Shown: positions 8,583-17,819, counted from the first letter of the stretch. The stretch: DNA of 64,000 nt from Parolsenella sp958406235 (GCF_039062465.1 NZ_JBCLNF010000006.1:1-64000); one strand, 5' to 3'. Translations and numbers: made by a program. The notes: generated from the letters alone by a model not told the origin.

Positions 8583-9542
8583 GTGGAGAAGTTGACAGCA
8601 GAATATCGGCATGTACCCGTGATGCTGGAGGAGGTCCTGCGAGAGCTGGACCCCAAGCCGGGAGACATCGTCTGCGATTGCACGCTTGGCGGTGCCGGCC
8701 ACACGGTCGAGCTCGCTCGTCGTGTCGCCCCCAACGGCCTGTCCCTAGGCATCGACCAGGATGACATGGCGCTTGCCGCCGCTTCCGCGCGTTTCGAGCG
8801 CGAGGTCCCGGAGGGCCAGCACCAGTTCCTCAAGGGCAACTTCGGCGATCTCGACGATCTTCTCGTCAAGGCTCAAGTCCCTGGAGTCGACTGCTTCCTG
8901 TTCGATCTTGGCGTTTCGTCTCCACAGCTCGACTTACCCGAGAGGGGCTTTTCCTACAACGAGGATGCGCCCCTCGATATGCGGATGGATCCGGGAAAAC
9001 ACACCCAAACCGCAGCTGAGGTCATAAACACCTACACCGAAGCCGACCTCGCCCGGATTCTTTCCGTTTACGGAGACGAGCGTTTCGCCTCCCGTATCGC
9101 CCGCGAGGTGTGTCGTCGCAGGGAGAAAGCTCCCATCGAGACCACCTTCGAGCTGGTCGACGCCATCAAGGCCGCCATCCCGGCAGCCGCGCGTCGCCAC
9201 GGCGGACATCCCGCCCGTAAGTCCTTCCAGGCCCTCAGGCTCGAGGTGAACCACGAGCTTGAAGTCCTGGAGCGAGGCCTTGAGGCGGCGATTCGCTGGG
9301 CAAACCCCGGTGGCCGCATCTGCGTCATCAGCTATCACTCCCTGGAGGATCGCATCGTCAAGCACCTGTTTGGCGTCTACTCCCAGGGTTGCACCTGCCC
9401 GCCGGATTTCCCGGTGTGCGTGTGCGGACACGTGCCGATCATTCGCGTCAAGACTCGCAAGCCACTCGTGGCAAGCGAGGAGGAGCTCGAGCGCAATCCC
9501 CGCGCCCGCAGCGCCAAGACGCGCGTCGCGGTGAAGCTCTAG
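8583..9542 (+). CDS. rsmH: 16S rRNA (cytosine-1402-N4)-methyltransferase RsmH
   Basis: 319 residues from GTG 8583 (MEKLTAEYRHVPVML). SAM-dependent methylation of C1402 N4 in 16S rRNA. Family motifs visible: YRHVPVMLEEVL, CTLGGAGHTVEL (SAM loop), FDLGVSSPQLD, RGFSYNEDAPLDMRMD, LRLEVNHELE and SYHSLEDRIVK, plus the cysteine-rich GCTCPPDFPVCVCG near the C terminus. An ATG at 8547 overlapping mraZ would add 12 non-conserved residues, and TTG 8592 is another option, so the exact start is unsettled. Translational coupling to mraZ is likely. A 215-bp structured gap follows. Confidence 0.93.
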   Translation: MEKLTAEYRHVPVMLEEVLRELDPKPGDIVCDCTLGGAGHTVELARRVAPNGLSLGIDQDDMALAAASARFEREVPEGQHQFLKGNFGDLDDLLVKAQVPGVDCFLFDLGVSSPQLDLPERGFSYNEDAPLDMRMDPGKHTQTAAEVINTYTEADLARILSVYGDERFASRIAREVCRRREKAPIETTFELVDAIKAAIPAAARRHGGHPARKSFQALRLEVNHELEVLERGLEAAIRWANPGGRICVISYHSLEDRIVKHLFGVYSQGCTCPPDFPVCVCGHVPIIRVKTRKPLVASEEELERNPRARSAKTRVAVKL

Positions 9543-9597
9543 GGCTCTGCCGATACGCGCCGAGAAGGCAACGCCGGCCGCGAGGCCGTCTTGCATA

Positions 9598-9682
9598 GCA
9601 CGACGCACAAACGACGCACCACCGAAGCACGAACACACTACAACGCACTTAAACGCAGCCTAATCGCACCACCAACGAAGAA
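9598..9682 (+). other. C/A-rich, G-poor leader segment upstream of ftsL
   Basis: This stretch of the rsmH-ftsL gap is unusually rich in C and A with few G on the plus strand and repeats CGCAC/ACGAC-like words. Such C-over-G bubbles are typical of Rho-loading (rut) sites, so it may be a point of Rho-dependent control inside the dcw transcript. Confidence 0.3.
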
Positions 9683-9694
9683 TAGGGTGCCAAT

Positions 9695-9716
9695 CCGCCC
9701 CGCGAAAGCGGGGCGG
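9695..9716 (+). other. Perfect 9-bp hairpin with GAAA tetraloop before ftsL
   Basis: CCGCCCCGC (9695-9703), loop GAAA (9704-9707), GCGGGGCGG (9708-9716). Very stable with a GNRA loop and no T-run, so more like an mRNA stability, processing or attenuation element than a terminator; it ends 41 bp before the ftsL ATG. Confidence 0.55.
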
Positions 9717-9757
9717 GCGCACCTGTCACCACTCTCACAGCACAAGGATGATTCGCA

Positions 9758-10345
9758 ATGACGTACATGGGTACCGAGGCATATGACCTCGACGCCTCGA
9801 GGGGGGCGTTCGCTCCGCAGGGGGCTCGCTCTTTCGAGACGATCGAAGGCGCTGGCCTCGATGCCCGAGAGCGCGCTGGCGTCTCAAGGCAGGTTCTCTC
9901 CACCCTCAAGGTCCTCGCGGCTGTCGCGGTGATCTTCATGGTGCTCTCTGCCGCGCGCGTCGGCGTCTTCACGTACGCTGCGACCATCCTCTCCCAGAAT
10001 TCCACGATGAGAAGCGAGCTCAAGGAGGCCCGCTCCCTCCAGGATGACCTCCGAGTCCAGCGCTCCGTCCTCTCGAGCGCCTCGCGCATCGACCGCATCG
10101 CCACCCAGAGCTACGGCATGGTCCTCGCGGGCGACTCCGTCAAGCTCGCCGTCGGCGATGCCGAGGCGGCCGCCGCTGCCGAGGCAGAGGCCGAGAACTC
10201 TGCCAGCGCAGATGCCCAGGAGACCAGCGCCAGCACCGCCGCCTCTCCGGAGGAGGTCGCCTCCCAGCTCAAACAGGCCAACATCACCCAGGGCGACGGT
10301 TCCACGGCCGGCGCGAATGCAGTCGATGTGGACTCCATCGCATAA
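9758..10345 (+). CDS. ftsL: Cell division protein FtsL-like
   Basis: 195 residues with a cytoplasmic N terminus of about 45 residues, one transmembrane segment (about 49-71, LSTLKVLAAVAVIFMVLSAA), then a coiled-coil/leucine-zipper type stretch (SQNSTMRSELKEARSLQDDLR) and SRIDRIATQSYGMVLAG, the RIExxA-like end of FtsL/DivIC domains. Position between rsmH and ftsI confirms the assignment. FtsL acts with FtsQ and DivIC to recruit and activate FtsWI at the septum. The last 55 residues are an Ala/Glu/Ser-rich low-complexity tail beyond the usual FtsL length. AAGGA lies 9 nt before the ATG. Confidence 0.85.
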   Translation: MTYMGTEAYDLDASRGAFAPQGARSFETIEGAGLDARERAGVSRQVLSTLKVLAAVAVIFMVLSAARVGVFTYAATILSQNSTMRSELKEARSLQDDLRVQRSVLSSASRIDRIATQSYGMVLAGDSVKLAVGDAEAAAAAEAEAENSASADAQETSASTAASPEEVASQLKQANITQGDGSTAGANAVDVDSIA

Positions 10346-10384
10346 CGCGCCCGCCAGGGTTTGTTTCGCGTAGACTGGTGAGCC

Positions 10385-12148
10385 ATGACAACGAGAGGTA
10401 ACAGAAACGATCGAGGCGCGGGTGCCCGAAGGGGGCGTCCCGCGTCTTCTTATGAAGAGGCGCGCCGCGCGCGCTCTGGTGGTAGGGGCTCGAATTCGAA
10501 CACCCCCCTCCCGAGGCTCGCCATGGTGCTATTCGCCCTCGTCGTGGCGAGACTCCTGTGGCTGCAGGTCATCGATGCCCCTAACCTCTCGGCGAAGGCT
10601 CAGAGCCTGCACACGACCAACGTCACGCTGACGGCCAAGCGCGGCACCATCTATGACCGCAATGGCAACGTCCTCGCCACGAGCGTCGAGTGCCGCACCA
10701 TCTACTGCAATCCCAAAGAGGTTACGAACAAGCCTACGTGTGCCCAGGAGCTTGCGAACGCCCTTGGCGGTTCGGCGGATGATTACCTGTCGACGCTCTC
10801 CCAGGACACCACCTTCGCCTATGTGCAGCGCAAGATCGACACCGATGTGGCCGAGGATCTCCTCTCCAGGCTCTCTGAGGATGGCATCACCGGCGTCTAC
10901 GCCCTCACGGACGTGAAGCGCGTCTATCCGTACGGTGCCGTTGGCGGTCAGGTTCTTGGCTTCGTCGACACGGACGGCAACGGCATCACGGGCCTCGAGC
11001 TCCAGTACGACGATGTCCTCAAGGGCACGGACGGCGAGATGCTCATGGAGCGCGGCCGCGATGGCAAACCGGTCGCCGGCGGCGCTTCCCAGATCCATGA
11101 GGCGACGGACGGCCAGGACATCATCATCTCCCTCGATATCAACATCCAGCAGGTTGCCGAGACCCAGCTCGCCCAGGCAGTCGAGGACGTGAAGGGCGAG
11201 TCGGGCAACGCCATGGTGACAGACCCGAAGACGGGCGAAATCCTCGCTGCCTGCTCCACGCCGTTCGCGGACCTCACCGATCCTTCGAGCATCACCAACG
11301 AGGGCCTCAAGCTCTCGAGCGTCTCGGACTCCTACGAGCCCGGCTCGACGATGAAGGTTCTCACGATGGCGATCGGCTATGACACCGGCACCATCACTAA
11401 GAACTCGACCTTCTCCGTCCCGCCCACGGTCAAGGTCGGAGACGACGAGGTCAACGACGCGGACGACCGCGACTACACCATGGACATGACCCCCACCGAG
11501 ATCATGCGCCGCTCCTCCAACACGGGTGCGGCCCTCGTGGGCATGGCCATCGGCGCGGACAACTTCAGCGCGGGCCTCGCCAAGTTCGGCATCGGTCAGA
11601 AGACCGGCATCGACTTCCCCGGCGAGGCGGACGGCATCGTGCCCTCACGTGACCAGTACACCGGTGCTACGACGGGCGCGGCGGCGTTCGGCCAGGGCAT
11701 CGCCTTCCCGAGCGTGCAGCTTGTACGTGCGGTCGGCGCGGTCGCCAACGGCGGCACGATGATGACGCCGCACTTCCTCGTCCAGAAGGGCGCCGAGACG
11801 GTCGACTGGGGAGAGGGCGAGCGGGTCATCTCCGAGCAAACCGCCGAGAGCGTCGTGGGCGACATGCGCGCCGTCGTGCAGGATGACGGTACCGGCAGGA
11901 AGGCCAACATCGCGGGCTACGATGTCGTCGGCAAGACCGGCACGGGCGAGCAGGCCTCGAGCGAGGGCGGCTATGTCGAGAACCGCTTCATGAGCTCGTT
12001 CATCGGCTTCGCCAACGGTAACGACGCCTCGGTCCTGTGCTACGTGGGCATCAACGGCACTTCGTATCACGGAAGCGCCGCGGCCGTCCCGTCGTTTGTC
12101 GCTATCATGAATGAGGCCCTGACCGACCTGAACGTCCCCAAGGCATAA
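10385..12148 (+). CDS. ftsI: Penicillin-binding protein / septal transpeptidase FtsI (PBP3)
   Basis: 587 residues: a basic cytoplasmic N terminus (about 1-40), one transmembrane anchor (LAMVLFALVVARLLWLQVI), a PBP dimerisation domain starting at KRGTIYDRNGNVLA, and a transpeptidase domain with S321-T-M-K324, S377-S-N379 and K517-T-G519. It cross-links septal peptidoglycan with FtsW. Nearly no ribosome-binding site: GGTGAG ends 2 nt before the ATG, while TAGACT (10371-10376) lies 8 nt before it, so a leaderless transcript in addition to operon read-through is conceivable. No PASTA domains are present. murE, normally next, is missing; murF follows. Confidence 0.95.
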   Translation: MTTRGNRNDRGAGARRGRPASSYEEARRARSGGRGSNSNTPLPRLAMVLFALVVARLLWLQVIDAPNLSAKAQSLHTTNVTLTAKRGTIYDRNGNVLATSVECRTIYCNPKEVTNKPTCAQELANALGGSADDYLSTLSQDTTFAYVQRKIDTDVAEDLLSRLSEDGITGVYALTDVKRVYPYGAVGGQVLGFVDTDGNGITGLELQYDDVLKGTDGEMLMERGRDGKPVAGGASQIHEATDGQDIIISLDINIQQVAETQLAQAVEDVKGESGNAMVTDPKTGEILAACSTPFADLTDPSSITNEGLKLSSVSDSYEPGSTMKVLTMAIGYDTGTITKNSTFSVPPTVKVGDDEVNDADDRDYTMDMTPTEIMRRSSNTGAALVGMAIGADNFSAGLAKFGIGQKTGIDFPGEADGIVPSRDQYTGATTGAAAFGQGIAFPSVQLVRAVGAVANGGTMMTPHFLVQKGAETVDWGEGERVISEQTAESVVGDMRAVVQDDGTGRKANIAGYDVVGKTGTGEQASSEGGYVENRFMSSFIGFANGNDASVLCYVGINGTSYHGSAAAVPSFVAIMNEALTDLNVPKA

Positions 12149-12173
12149 CGTAACCACCGACTGGAGAGATCGC

Positions 12174-13628
12174 ATGATCGAATGCACTGCGAATGACGTC
12201 TGCGCGGCCACCGGGGCCACGCTTGTCTGCGGCACGGGCGAGGAGACCCTCGTCGGCGTCGCCATCGACTCCCGACGCGTCGGCGAGCGTGGACTGTTCG
12301 TCGCGTTCCCCGGCGAGAACGTTGACGGAAACGACTACGTCGCCAACGCCATCGCTGCCGGTGCCGGCGTCGTCGCCGTTACGCGCGCGGTCTCTCCCGA
12401 GGTCGAGCACGCCGCGCTCGAGGCCGGCTGCGCCATCGTCCGCGTCGCCGATGACGACGGCACGGAGTTCATGCTCCGTCTTGCCGAGTGGTGGCGCGCG
12501 CGGCAGGACTGGTGCGTCGTTGGCGTGACGGGCTCTGTCGGCAAGACCACCACCAAGGAGATGCTCGCGGCCGCCCTCGGCGCCAAGTACGAGGTTCACG
12601 CCACCGCCGGTAACTTCAACAACCTGATTGGCGTGCCCATCACGCTGCTCGAGGCTCCCACCTCGGCGCAGGTCCTCGTCGTCGAGATGGGCATGAACCA
12701 CCCCGGCGAGATCGATCGCCTCGCAAAGTGCGCGCGCCCGCGCGTCGCTGTGATCACGAACGTCGGGACCAGCCACATCGGCCTGCTTGGTTCTCGCGAG
12801 AACATCGCCCGCGCCAAGGGCGAGATCGTGGCGCCCCTGGCTGTCGCCCCGGCGAGCACCGTCGCTCCCGAGCCGCGCCTGTTCATGTGCGCGGACGGCG
12901 ACTACACGCCCTTCATCGCGCGCGAGTTCGCCGATGCGGCAGGTATCCCCGTCACGCTCGTGGGCACGGCGGAGGGCTGCTTCGCTGGCGCCGCCAACGT
13001 CACGCTCGATGACGAGGCGCACCCGAGCTTTGACCTCTCGATCGCTGGCGAGGCTGAGACCCGCCGCGTCACGCTCTCCCTCACGGGCTCGCAGGTCGTG
13101 CCTGACTTCCTGCTTGCGCTCTCCGTTGCCTGCCACATGGGCGTCGATGCGGACGCCGCCGTCTGTGCGCTCTCGTCGCTCGCGCCTGCGCACATGCGCC
13201 AGGAGGTCGTCCGTGCCGCATGTGGCTGCCGCATCATCGATGACTCCTACAACGCCGCGCCCGACTCCGTCGCCGCGGCCCTGAACGCCCTCTGCAGCAT
13301 GAAGGTGGAGGAGGGCGGCCGCCGCATCGCCGTGCTCGGCGAGATCGGCGAACTCGGTGACGAGGAGGAGCGCCTCCACGAGCTCGTGGGTGCCTATGCC
13401 GCCGCGAAGCCGCTCGACATGCTCGTCATCGTCGGCACGGACCGCGCGGACCACATGGAGTCCGCCGCGAGGCTCATGGGCTTCTCCGAGGACAAGATCG
13501 TTCGCGTCGATGACGTCCATGCGCTCACGAGCGTCATGCCGGGCGTGCTCGCGCCCGAAGACCTCGTTCTCGTCAAGGCGTCTCGCGCGGCTATGCTCGA
13601 CGTATTCGTGAAGGCGGTGACGGCGTAA
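12174..13628 (+). CDS. murF: UDP-N-acetylmuramoyl-tripeptide--D-alanyl-D-alanine ligase
   Basis: 484 residues with Mur-ligase architecture: an N-terminal substrate domain (DSRRVGERGLFVAFPG near residue 32), the ATP-binding GVTGSVGKTTTKEM near 118, a glutamate-bearing VVEMGMNHPGEI near 165, NVGTSHIGLLGSRENIARAK near 200, and DDSYNAAPDSV at about 358, all typical of MurF rather than MurE. It adds D-Ala-D-Ala to UDP-MurNAc-tripeptide in the cytoplasm. TGGAGAG is placed 5-6 nt before the ATG. Its stop is immediately followed by the mraY GTG. Confidence 0.96.
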   Translation: MIECTANDVCAATGATLVCGTGEETLVGVAIDSRRVGERGLFVAFPGENVDGNDYVANAIAAGAGVVAVTRAVSPEVEHAALEAGCAIVRVADDDGTEFMLRLAEWWRARQDWCVVGVTGSVGKTTTKEMLAAALGAKYEVHATAGNFNNLIGVPITLLEAPTSAQVLVVEMGMNHPGEIDRLAKCARPRVAVITNVGTSHIGLLGSRENIARAKGEIVAPLAVAPASTVAPEPRLFMCADGDYTPFIAREFADAAGIPVTLVGTAEGCFAGAANVTLDDEAHPSFDLSIAGEAETRRVTLSLTGSQVVPDFLLALSVACHMGVDADAAVCALSSLAPAHMRQEVVRAACGCRIIDDSYNAAPDSVAAALNALCSMKVEEGGRRIAVLGEIGELGDEEERLHELVGAYAAAKPLDMLVIVGTDRADHMESAARLMGFSEDKIVRVDDVHALTSVMPGVLAPEDLVLVKASRAAMLDVFVKAVTA

Positions 13629-14660
13629 GTGCTGACCAATCTTCTCGTTGGGTCCCAGTACCCGACCTACCAGGTGTTTGTGTCCTTCTTCGTCTCGTGT
13701 CTCATCACGGCGCTCCTTATGCCGCCGTTCATCCGCCTTATGCGTAAGGACGGCATCGGCCAGCAAGTTCGTGCGGACGGTCCGCAGACGCACCTCGTGA
13801 AGCAGGGCACGCCCACGATGGGCGGCGTGATCATCCTCGCCGGCATGATCCTCACGACCGTGCTCTTCGCGCGCTGGACGCCCGACCTCATCCTCTGCGT
13901 CGCCGCCACGATCGCGACGGGCCTCCTCGGTCTGCTCGACGACGTCGAGTCCGTGAGTCACGGGCGCTCGCTTGGTCTCACCCCGTCGCAGAAGATGCTC
14001 GGCCTCATTGTCATCTCTGTGTCCTTCTGCCTGCTCGCCGTCAACTGGGTGGGCGTCCCCCCGACGATTACCTTCCCGGGTGGCTTCACGCTCGACCTGG
14101 GCGTGCTTGGCTTCAGCATCGGCGGCGTCAGCGTGCCCTGGCTCTATCTGATCTTCGTGTTCCTGCTGCTTGCGGGCCTCTCCAACGCCGTTAACCTCAC
14201 CGATGGCCTCGATGGCCTTGCGGGCGGCACCGTCATGGTCGTCATGCTCGCCATGTCGATGGTCGCCTTCTCCTACGATGAGATCAACCTCTCCGTGTTC
14301 GCTGCGGCGAGCGCCGGCGCGTGCGTGGGATTCCTCTGGCACAACTGCTATCCCGCGGCCATCTTCATGGGTGACACGGGCTCGCTTGCGCTGGGCGCGG
14401 GCTTTGCGGCCCTTGCGGTCCTCACGAAGACTGAGGTGACCTCGCTTGTCATGGGCGGCCTCTTTATTTGCGAGGCTCTCTCCGTGATGCTTCAGGTAAT
14501 CAGCTTCAAGACCACCGGCAAGCGCATCTTCCTGATGGCGCCGCTGCACCACCACTTCGAGAAGAAGGGCTGGAGCGAGACAAAGGTGGTCATTCGCTTC
14601 TGGATCGTGAGCGCCATGTTCGCCGCGGTGGGCTTCGCGCTCTACTTCCAGCTTCGCTAA
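13629..14660 (+). CDS. mraY: Phospho-N-acetylmuramoyl-pentapeptide-transferase MraY
   Basis: 343 residues, polytopic membrane protein of about ten transmembrane segments. It transfers phospho-MurNAc-pentapeptide from UDP to undecaprenyl phosphate, giving lipid I. Signatures: KQGTPTMGGVIIL, GLLDDVESV (the DD motif that binds Mg), NAVNLTDGLDGLAGG, and FMGDTGSLALG, followed by APLHHHFEKKGWSE, the histidine-rich loop specific to MraY. GTG start directly abuts the murF stop. A terminator-like hairpin follows the stop. Confidence 0.97.
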   Translation: MLTNLLVGSQYPTYQVFVSFFVSCLITALLMPPFIRLMRKDGIGQQVRADGPQTHLVKQGTPTMGGVIILAGMILTTVLFARWTPDLILCVAATIATGLLGLLDDVESVSHGRSLGLTPSQKMLGLIVISVSFCLLAVNWVGVPPTITFPGGFTLDLGVLGFSIGGVSVPWLYLIFVFLLLAGLSNAVNLTDGLDGLAGGTVMVVMLAMSMVAFSYDEINLSVFAAASAGACVGFLWHNCYPAAIFMGDTGSLALGAGFAALAVLTKTEVTSLVMGGLFICEALSVMLQVISFKTTGKRIFLMAPLHHHFEKKGWSETKVVIRFWIVSAMFAAVGFALYFQLR

Positions 14661-14664
14661 CGAC

Positions 14665-14686
14665 GGGCCGCCCTCGGGCGGCCTTC
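14665..14686 (+). terminator. Terminator-like hairpin after mraY
   Basis: GGCCGCC (14665-14671) pairs with GGCGGCC (14676-14682) across a 4-nt loop and is followed by TTCT. The T-run is weak, so it may only attenuate transcription between mraY and murD. Confidence 0.5.
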
Positions 14687-14718
14687 TCGCATCTGCTCGT
14701 GCCCGCGACGCACAACAA

Positions 14719-14754
14719 GCCGTGCGTGCGGTGTGGTCGCACGAATGGCACGGC
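14719..14754 (+). other. Stem-loop in the murD leader
   Basis: GCCGTGC (14719-14725) pairs with GCACGGC (14748-14754), and directly inside GTGCG (14726-14730) pairs with CGCAC (14738-14742). It lies in the 179-bp mraY-murD gap downstream of the terminator-like hairpin and could be a structured 5' leader. Confidence 0.4.
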
Positions 14755-14839
14755 CCTGCGAGTTGCCGAGGCGCTGACGCCATGGCAGCGGGCAGGGACA
14801 CGCCACACACTGAAATGACGAGCCAAAGGGGGCTTTCAC

Positions 14840-16246
14840 ATGACTGACGGCAAACTTGGGGACGTCTGCGTCCTTGGCCTTGGCAAGACGGGAGAGGCCG
14901 TTGCCGAGTACCTTCTCGCCCAGCGCGATGATGGCAGGGTGAGTTCCGTGACCGTGGTGGGCGGCGCCAAGAGCGCCCCGTCTGACGAGTCGCTCGCCCT
15001 CGAGCATGAGGGTGCGAAGGTCGTCTACGGCACCGAGGACGTCGAGGGCGGCTTCGACCTCGCGATCGCCTCCCCGGGCATCTCCGAGTTCAGCGACTTC
15101 TACGCGAGTGGTAAGGCCGCCTCCAAGGAGATCATCGGCGAGCCCGAGCTTGCCTGGCGCGAGAGCCCCGAGCGTTGGGTTGGCATCACCGGCACCAACG
15201 GCAAGACTACGACGACCACCCTCGCCCGTGACCTCCTTCGCGCGGGTGGCCTTGCCGCCGAGGCGGTTGGCAACATCGGAACGATGGCCATTGGCGAGGT
15301 CGCCAGGCGCGCTCCCGGCGAGTGGCTCGTGGCCGAGCTCTCGAGCTTCCAGCTTGCGGGAACGGTCGAGCTACATCCCCACGTGGGCGTGCTGCTCAAC
15401 GTCACGCCTGACCACCTCTATTGGCATAAGACCATGGAGAACTACGCCGCCGCCAAGGAGCGCCTCTTCCGGAACATGGATGCCGGCGATCTCGCTGTCA
15501 TCTCCGATGGAGACTCCTGGTGTCGTGACATCGCCGCGCGCTGCGAGGCGCGTGGCCTGCGCGTCTGCCATCTGCTTGCCGCGGGCGAGACTCCCGAGGC
15601 CACGACTGCGAACGCCGCGTGGGAGCGTACCGACGGCATGCTCGTCGTGCGCCTTGATGGCCGCGACGTCGAGCTCGTGAACAAGGGCGAGCTCTCGATT
15701 GCCGGTGAGCACAACGTCGAGAACGCGCTCGCCGCCTCTGCGCTCGCGCTTGCGTGCGGCGTTGACGCCGTCGACGTCCGCGCCGGGCTTCTCGCCTTCA
15801 GTCCGCTCGAGCATCGCATCGAGCCGTGCGGCGAGCTTGCCGGCGTGCGCTTCGTGAACGACTCAAAGGCTACGAACACCGATGCGGTCTCCAAGGCGCT
15901 CACCGCCTTCGAGCCCGGCCACGTCGTCATTCTCCTTGGTGGACACGACAAGGGCACGGACCTTTCCGAGATGGCCGCAGACGTCGCTCGCCACGCCCAC
16001 GTCGCCGTGTGCTTCGGCGAGGCCGGGGAGCGCATCGCCGAGGCGGTCGAGGCCGCCGGCGGGGCTGTGGTTCGCGCCGAGCACCTCGAGCAGGCGCTCG
16101 ATGCCGGCATCGAGGCCGCGCGTCCCGGCGACACCGTGCTTCTCTCGCCCGCGTGCTCGTCTTTCGATGAGTTCTCGGGCTTCGAGGAGCGTGGCCGCGC
16201 CTTCAAGTCTCTCGTCGCCGATCGCATCGCCAAGGGGAGCAACTAG
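14840..16246 (+). CDS. murD: UDP-N-acetylmuramoylalanine--D-glutamate ligase
   Basis: 468 residues. The N-terminal Rossmann-like domain starts DVCVLGLGKTGEAVAEYL; SPGISE, then the ATP-binding GITGTNGKTTTTTLARDLL near residue 118, ELSSFQLAGT near 160, NVTPDHLYWH near 183 and FVNDSKATNTDAV near 340, all MurD hallmarks. It adds D-glutamate to UDP-MurNAc-L-Ala. AAAGGGGG precedes the ATG by 8 nt. The stop overlaps the GTG start of ftsW by one base, indicating tight coupling. Confidence 0.96.
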   Translation: MTDGKLGDVCVLGLGKTGEAVAEYLLAQRDDGRVSSVTVVGGAKSAPSDESLALEHEGAKVVYGTEDVEGGFDLAIASPGISEFSDFYASGKAASKEIIGEPELAWRESPERWVGITGTNGKTTTTTLARDLLRAGGLAAEAVGNIGTMAIGEVARRAPGEWLVAELSSFQLAGTVELHPHVGVLLNVTPDHLYWHKTMENYAAAKERLFRNMDAGDLAVISDGDSWCRDIAARCEARGLRVCHLLAAGETPEATTANAAWERTDGMLVVRLDGRDVELVNKGELSIAGEHNVENALAASALALACGVDAVDVRAGLLAFSPLEHRIEPCGELAGVRFVNDSKATNTDAVSKALTAFEPGHVVILLGGHDKGTDLSEMAADVARHAHVAVCFGEAGERIAEAVEAAGGAVVRAEHLEQALDAGIEAARPGDTVLLSPACSSFDEFSGFEERGRAFKSLVADRIAKGSN

Positions 16247-17817
16247 TGTCTTCACGCGCCAACGCCAGCGTGGCTTCTGCGCGCGGTTCCCGAGCGGGCC
16301 GCGAGGAGTCGTCCGCCTCAAACATAGAGCGCAAGATCATGGGCGTGCCCGCCTCGATCATGAAGCCGAGGCTCTTGTTCGTCGCGGCAGTCGTCGCGCT
16401 GACGTGCTTCGGACTCGTCATGATCTTCTCGGCCTCCTCGATCGAGGCTCTGTCCGAGCAGGGTGACGCTGCGTATTACCTGAAGCGTCAGCTGCTCTGC
16501 ATCGGCCTTGGCCTCATACTCGCGTTCTGCACGGGATTCTTCGACTATCACAGTATCTGTTCGAGGCCCGTGCTGCTGTTCCTCTGGGTCGTGACGATGG
16601 GCATGCTGGTCGTCGTCTTCGTCGCCGGATCGGGCGCCAACGGAGCGACGCGCTGGCTCAGCGTGGGACCGCTCCGCATCCAGCCCTCGGAGTTCGCCAA
16701 GGTGACGGTCTTGTACGCGGCCGCCACGCTTGCCTCGGAGTTCTTTGGCGGCCGCGCGATGTCGTATGGCTCGTTCGCGATCACTGCGGGCGTCGCCCTC
16801 GGCGGACCGCTCGGGCTCATCCTCGTCCAGCCAGACAAGGGAACCACGGGCATCATCGTCTTGATGATCGTCTCGCTCGCCTATGCCTCGGGCTTTCGGC
16901 GCGACCTGATCGTCAAGGTCCTTGGCGCCCTGTGCGTCATGGCGATGGTCATCGTCCTTTCCGACGACTACTCGCGCCAACGCGTCCTCACGATGCTCAA
17001 CCCCTGGCTGGACCAATGGGACTCCGGCTACCAGCTCACGCAGGGGTTCATGGCCTTTGGCTCCGGCGGTCTTTTCGGCCGTGGCCTCGGCATGAGCGTC
17101 GCCAAGTACTCCTACCTCCCCGAGGCGCACAACGACTTCATCTTCGCCGTCATCGGCGAGGAGCTGGGCCTCGTGGGCACGCTCTTTGTTGTCGCGCTGT
17201 TCGTGCTCCTCGCGTATGAGGCCAAGAAGATCGCCGATTCCGCCCCTGACCTCATGGGCCGTCTCATCGTCATCGGGGCGACGACCCTGTTCCTCACGCA
17301 GTTCTTCCTGAACGTCTTTGGCGTGCTCGGCTTCTTCCCGCTCTCCGGCAAGCCCCTGCCGTTCCTGAGCTATGGTGGATCCTCGATCATGAGCTGCCTG
17401 GCGCTGGCGGGAGCCATCGTGGGCGTCTCGAGGCATTCGAGCCTTCCCGAGACGGAGCACGACCGTCGTCGTAGGCAGATTGGCGTCGTCTCGGATGAGG
17501 AGGACACGGGCGTCGGCGAGGCGCACGTGAGGGGCGTCGGATACGCGACGTCTCCCACGAGTAGGCCTAGCTCGCGTGGTTCCGGCTACTCCGGTGCAGG
17601 TTCGCGCGCTGCCTCGACGCCGCTTCAGGGCAGGCCCTCGTCGGGCGGTGCCTTCACCGTCGTCGAGGGAGGGGCGGGCAGGGCTGCTGGCCCCCGCCAG
17701 AGGATCAACCTCCAGGGCGACGCGCGCTCGCGTCTGCGTTCGGACGATAAGGGTCCCAGGGTCCGCAACAGCCGCGGTGCCTCGGGTGGTTCAAACAGAC
17801 CAAGGAGAAGGGGATAG
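16246..17817 (+). CDS. ftsW: Lipid II polymerase / division protein FtsW (SEDS family)
   Basis: 523 residues with about ten transmembrane helices between residues 45 and 395. SEDS signatures include GLVMIFSASS, GANGATRWLSVGPLRIQPSEFAKVT-type loop (TM2-3), PEAHNDFIFAVIGEELGL, and PLPFLSYGGSSIMS near the C-terminal membrane segment. SEDS proteins polymerise lipid II together with the class B PBP (here FtsI). A cytoplasmic tail of about 120 residues rich in Ser, Gly and Arg follows, much longer than usual. Starts at GTG overlapping the murD stop, with AAGGGGAG upstream. Confidence 0.95.
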   Translation: MSSRANASVASARGSRAGREESSASNIERKIMGVPASIMKPRLLFVAAVVALTCFGLVMIFSASSIEALSEQGDAAYYLKRQLLCIGLGLILAFCTGFFDYHSICSRPVLLFLWVVTMGMLVVVFVAGSGANGATRWLSVGPLRIQPSEFAKVTVLYAAATLASEFFGGRAMSYGSFAITAGVALGGPLGLILVQPDKGTTGIIVLMIVSLAYASGFRRDLIVKVLGALCVMAMVIVLSDDYSRQRVLTMLNPWLDQWDSGYQLTQGFMAFGSGGLFGRGLGMSVAKYSYLPEAHNDFIFAVIGEELGLVGTLFVVALFVLLAYEAKKIADSAPDLMGRLIVIGATTLFLTQFFLNVFGVLGFFPLSGKPLPFLSYGGSSIMSCLALAGAIVGVSRHSSLPETEHDRRRRQIGVVSDEEDTGVGEAHVRGVGYATSPTSRPSSRGSGYSGAGSRAASTPLQGRPSSGGAFTVVEGGAGRAAGPRQRINLQGDARSRLRSDDKGPRVRNSRGASGGSNRPRRRG

Positions 17818-17819
17818 CG

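Noticed and set aside
8592..8597. TTGACA inside the start of rsmH
   Set aside because: Lies in coding sequence with no suitable -10 about 17 bp downstream; rsmH is coupled to mraZ.
12105..14810. 901-residue open frame on the minus strand across murF-mraY
   Set aside because: Antisense shadow caused by high GC3; composition is Arg/His/Asp/Glu-rich without motifs, and both plus-strand genes are certain.
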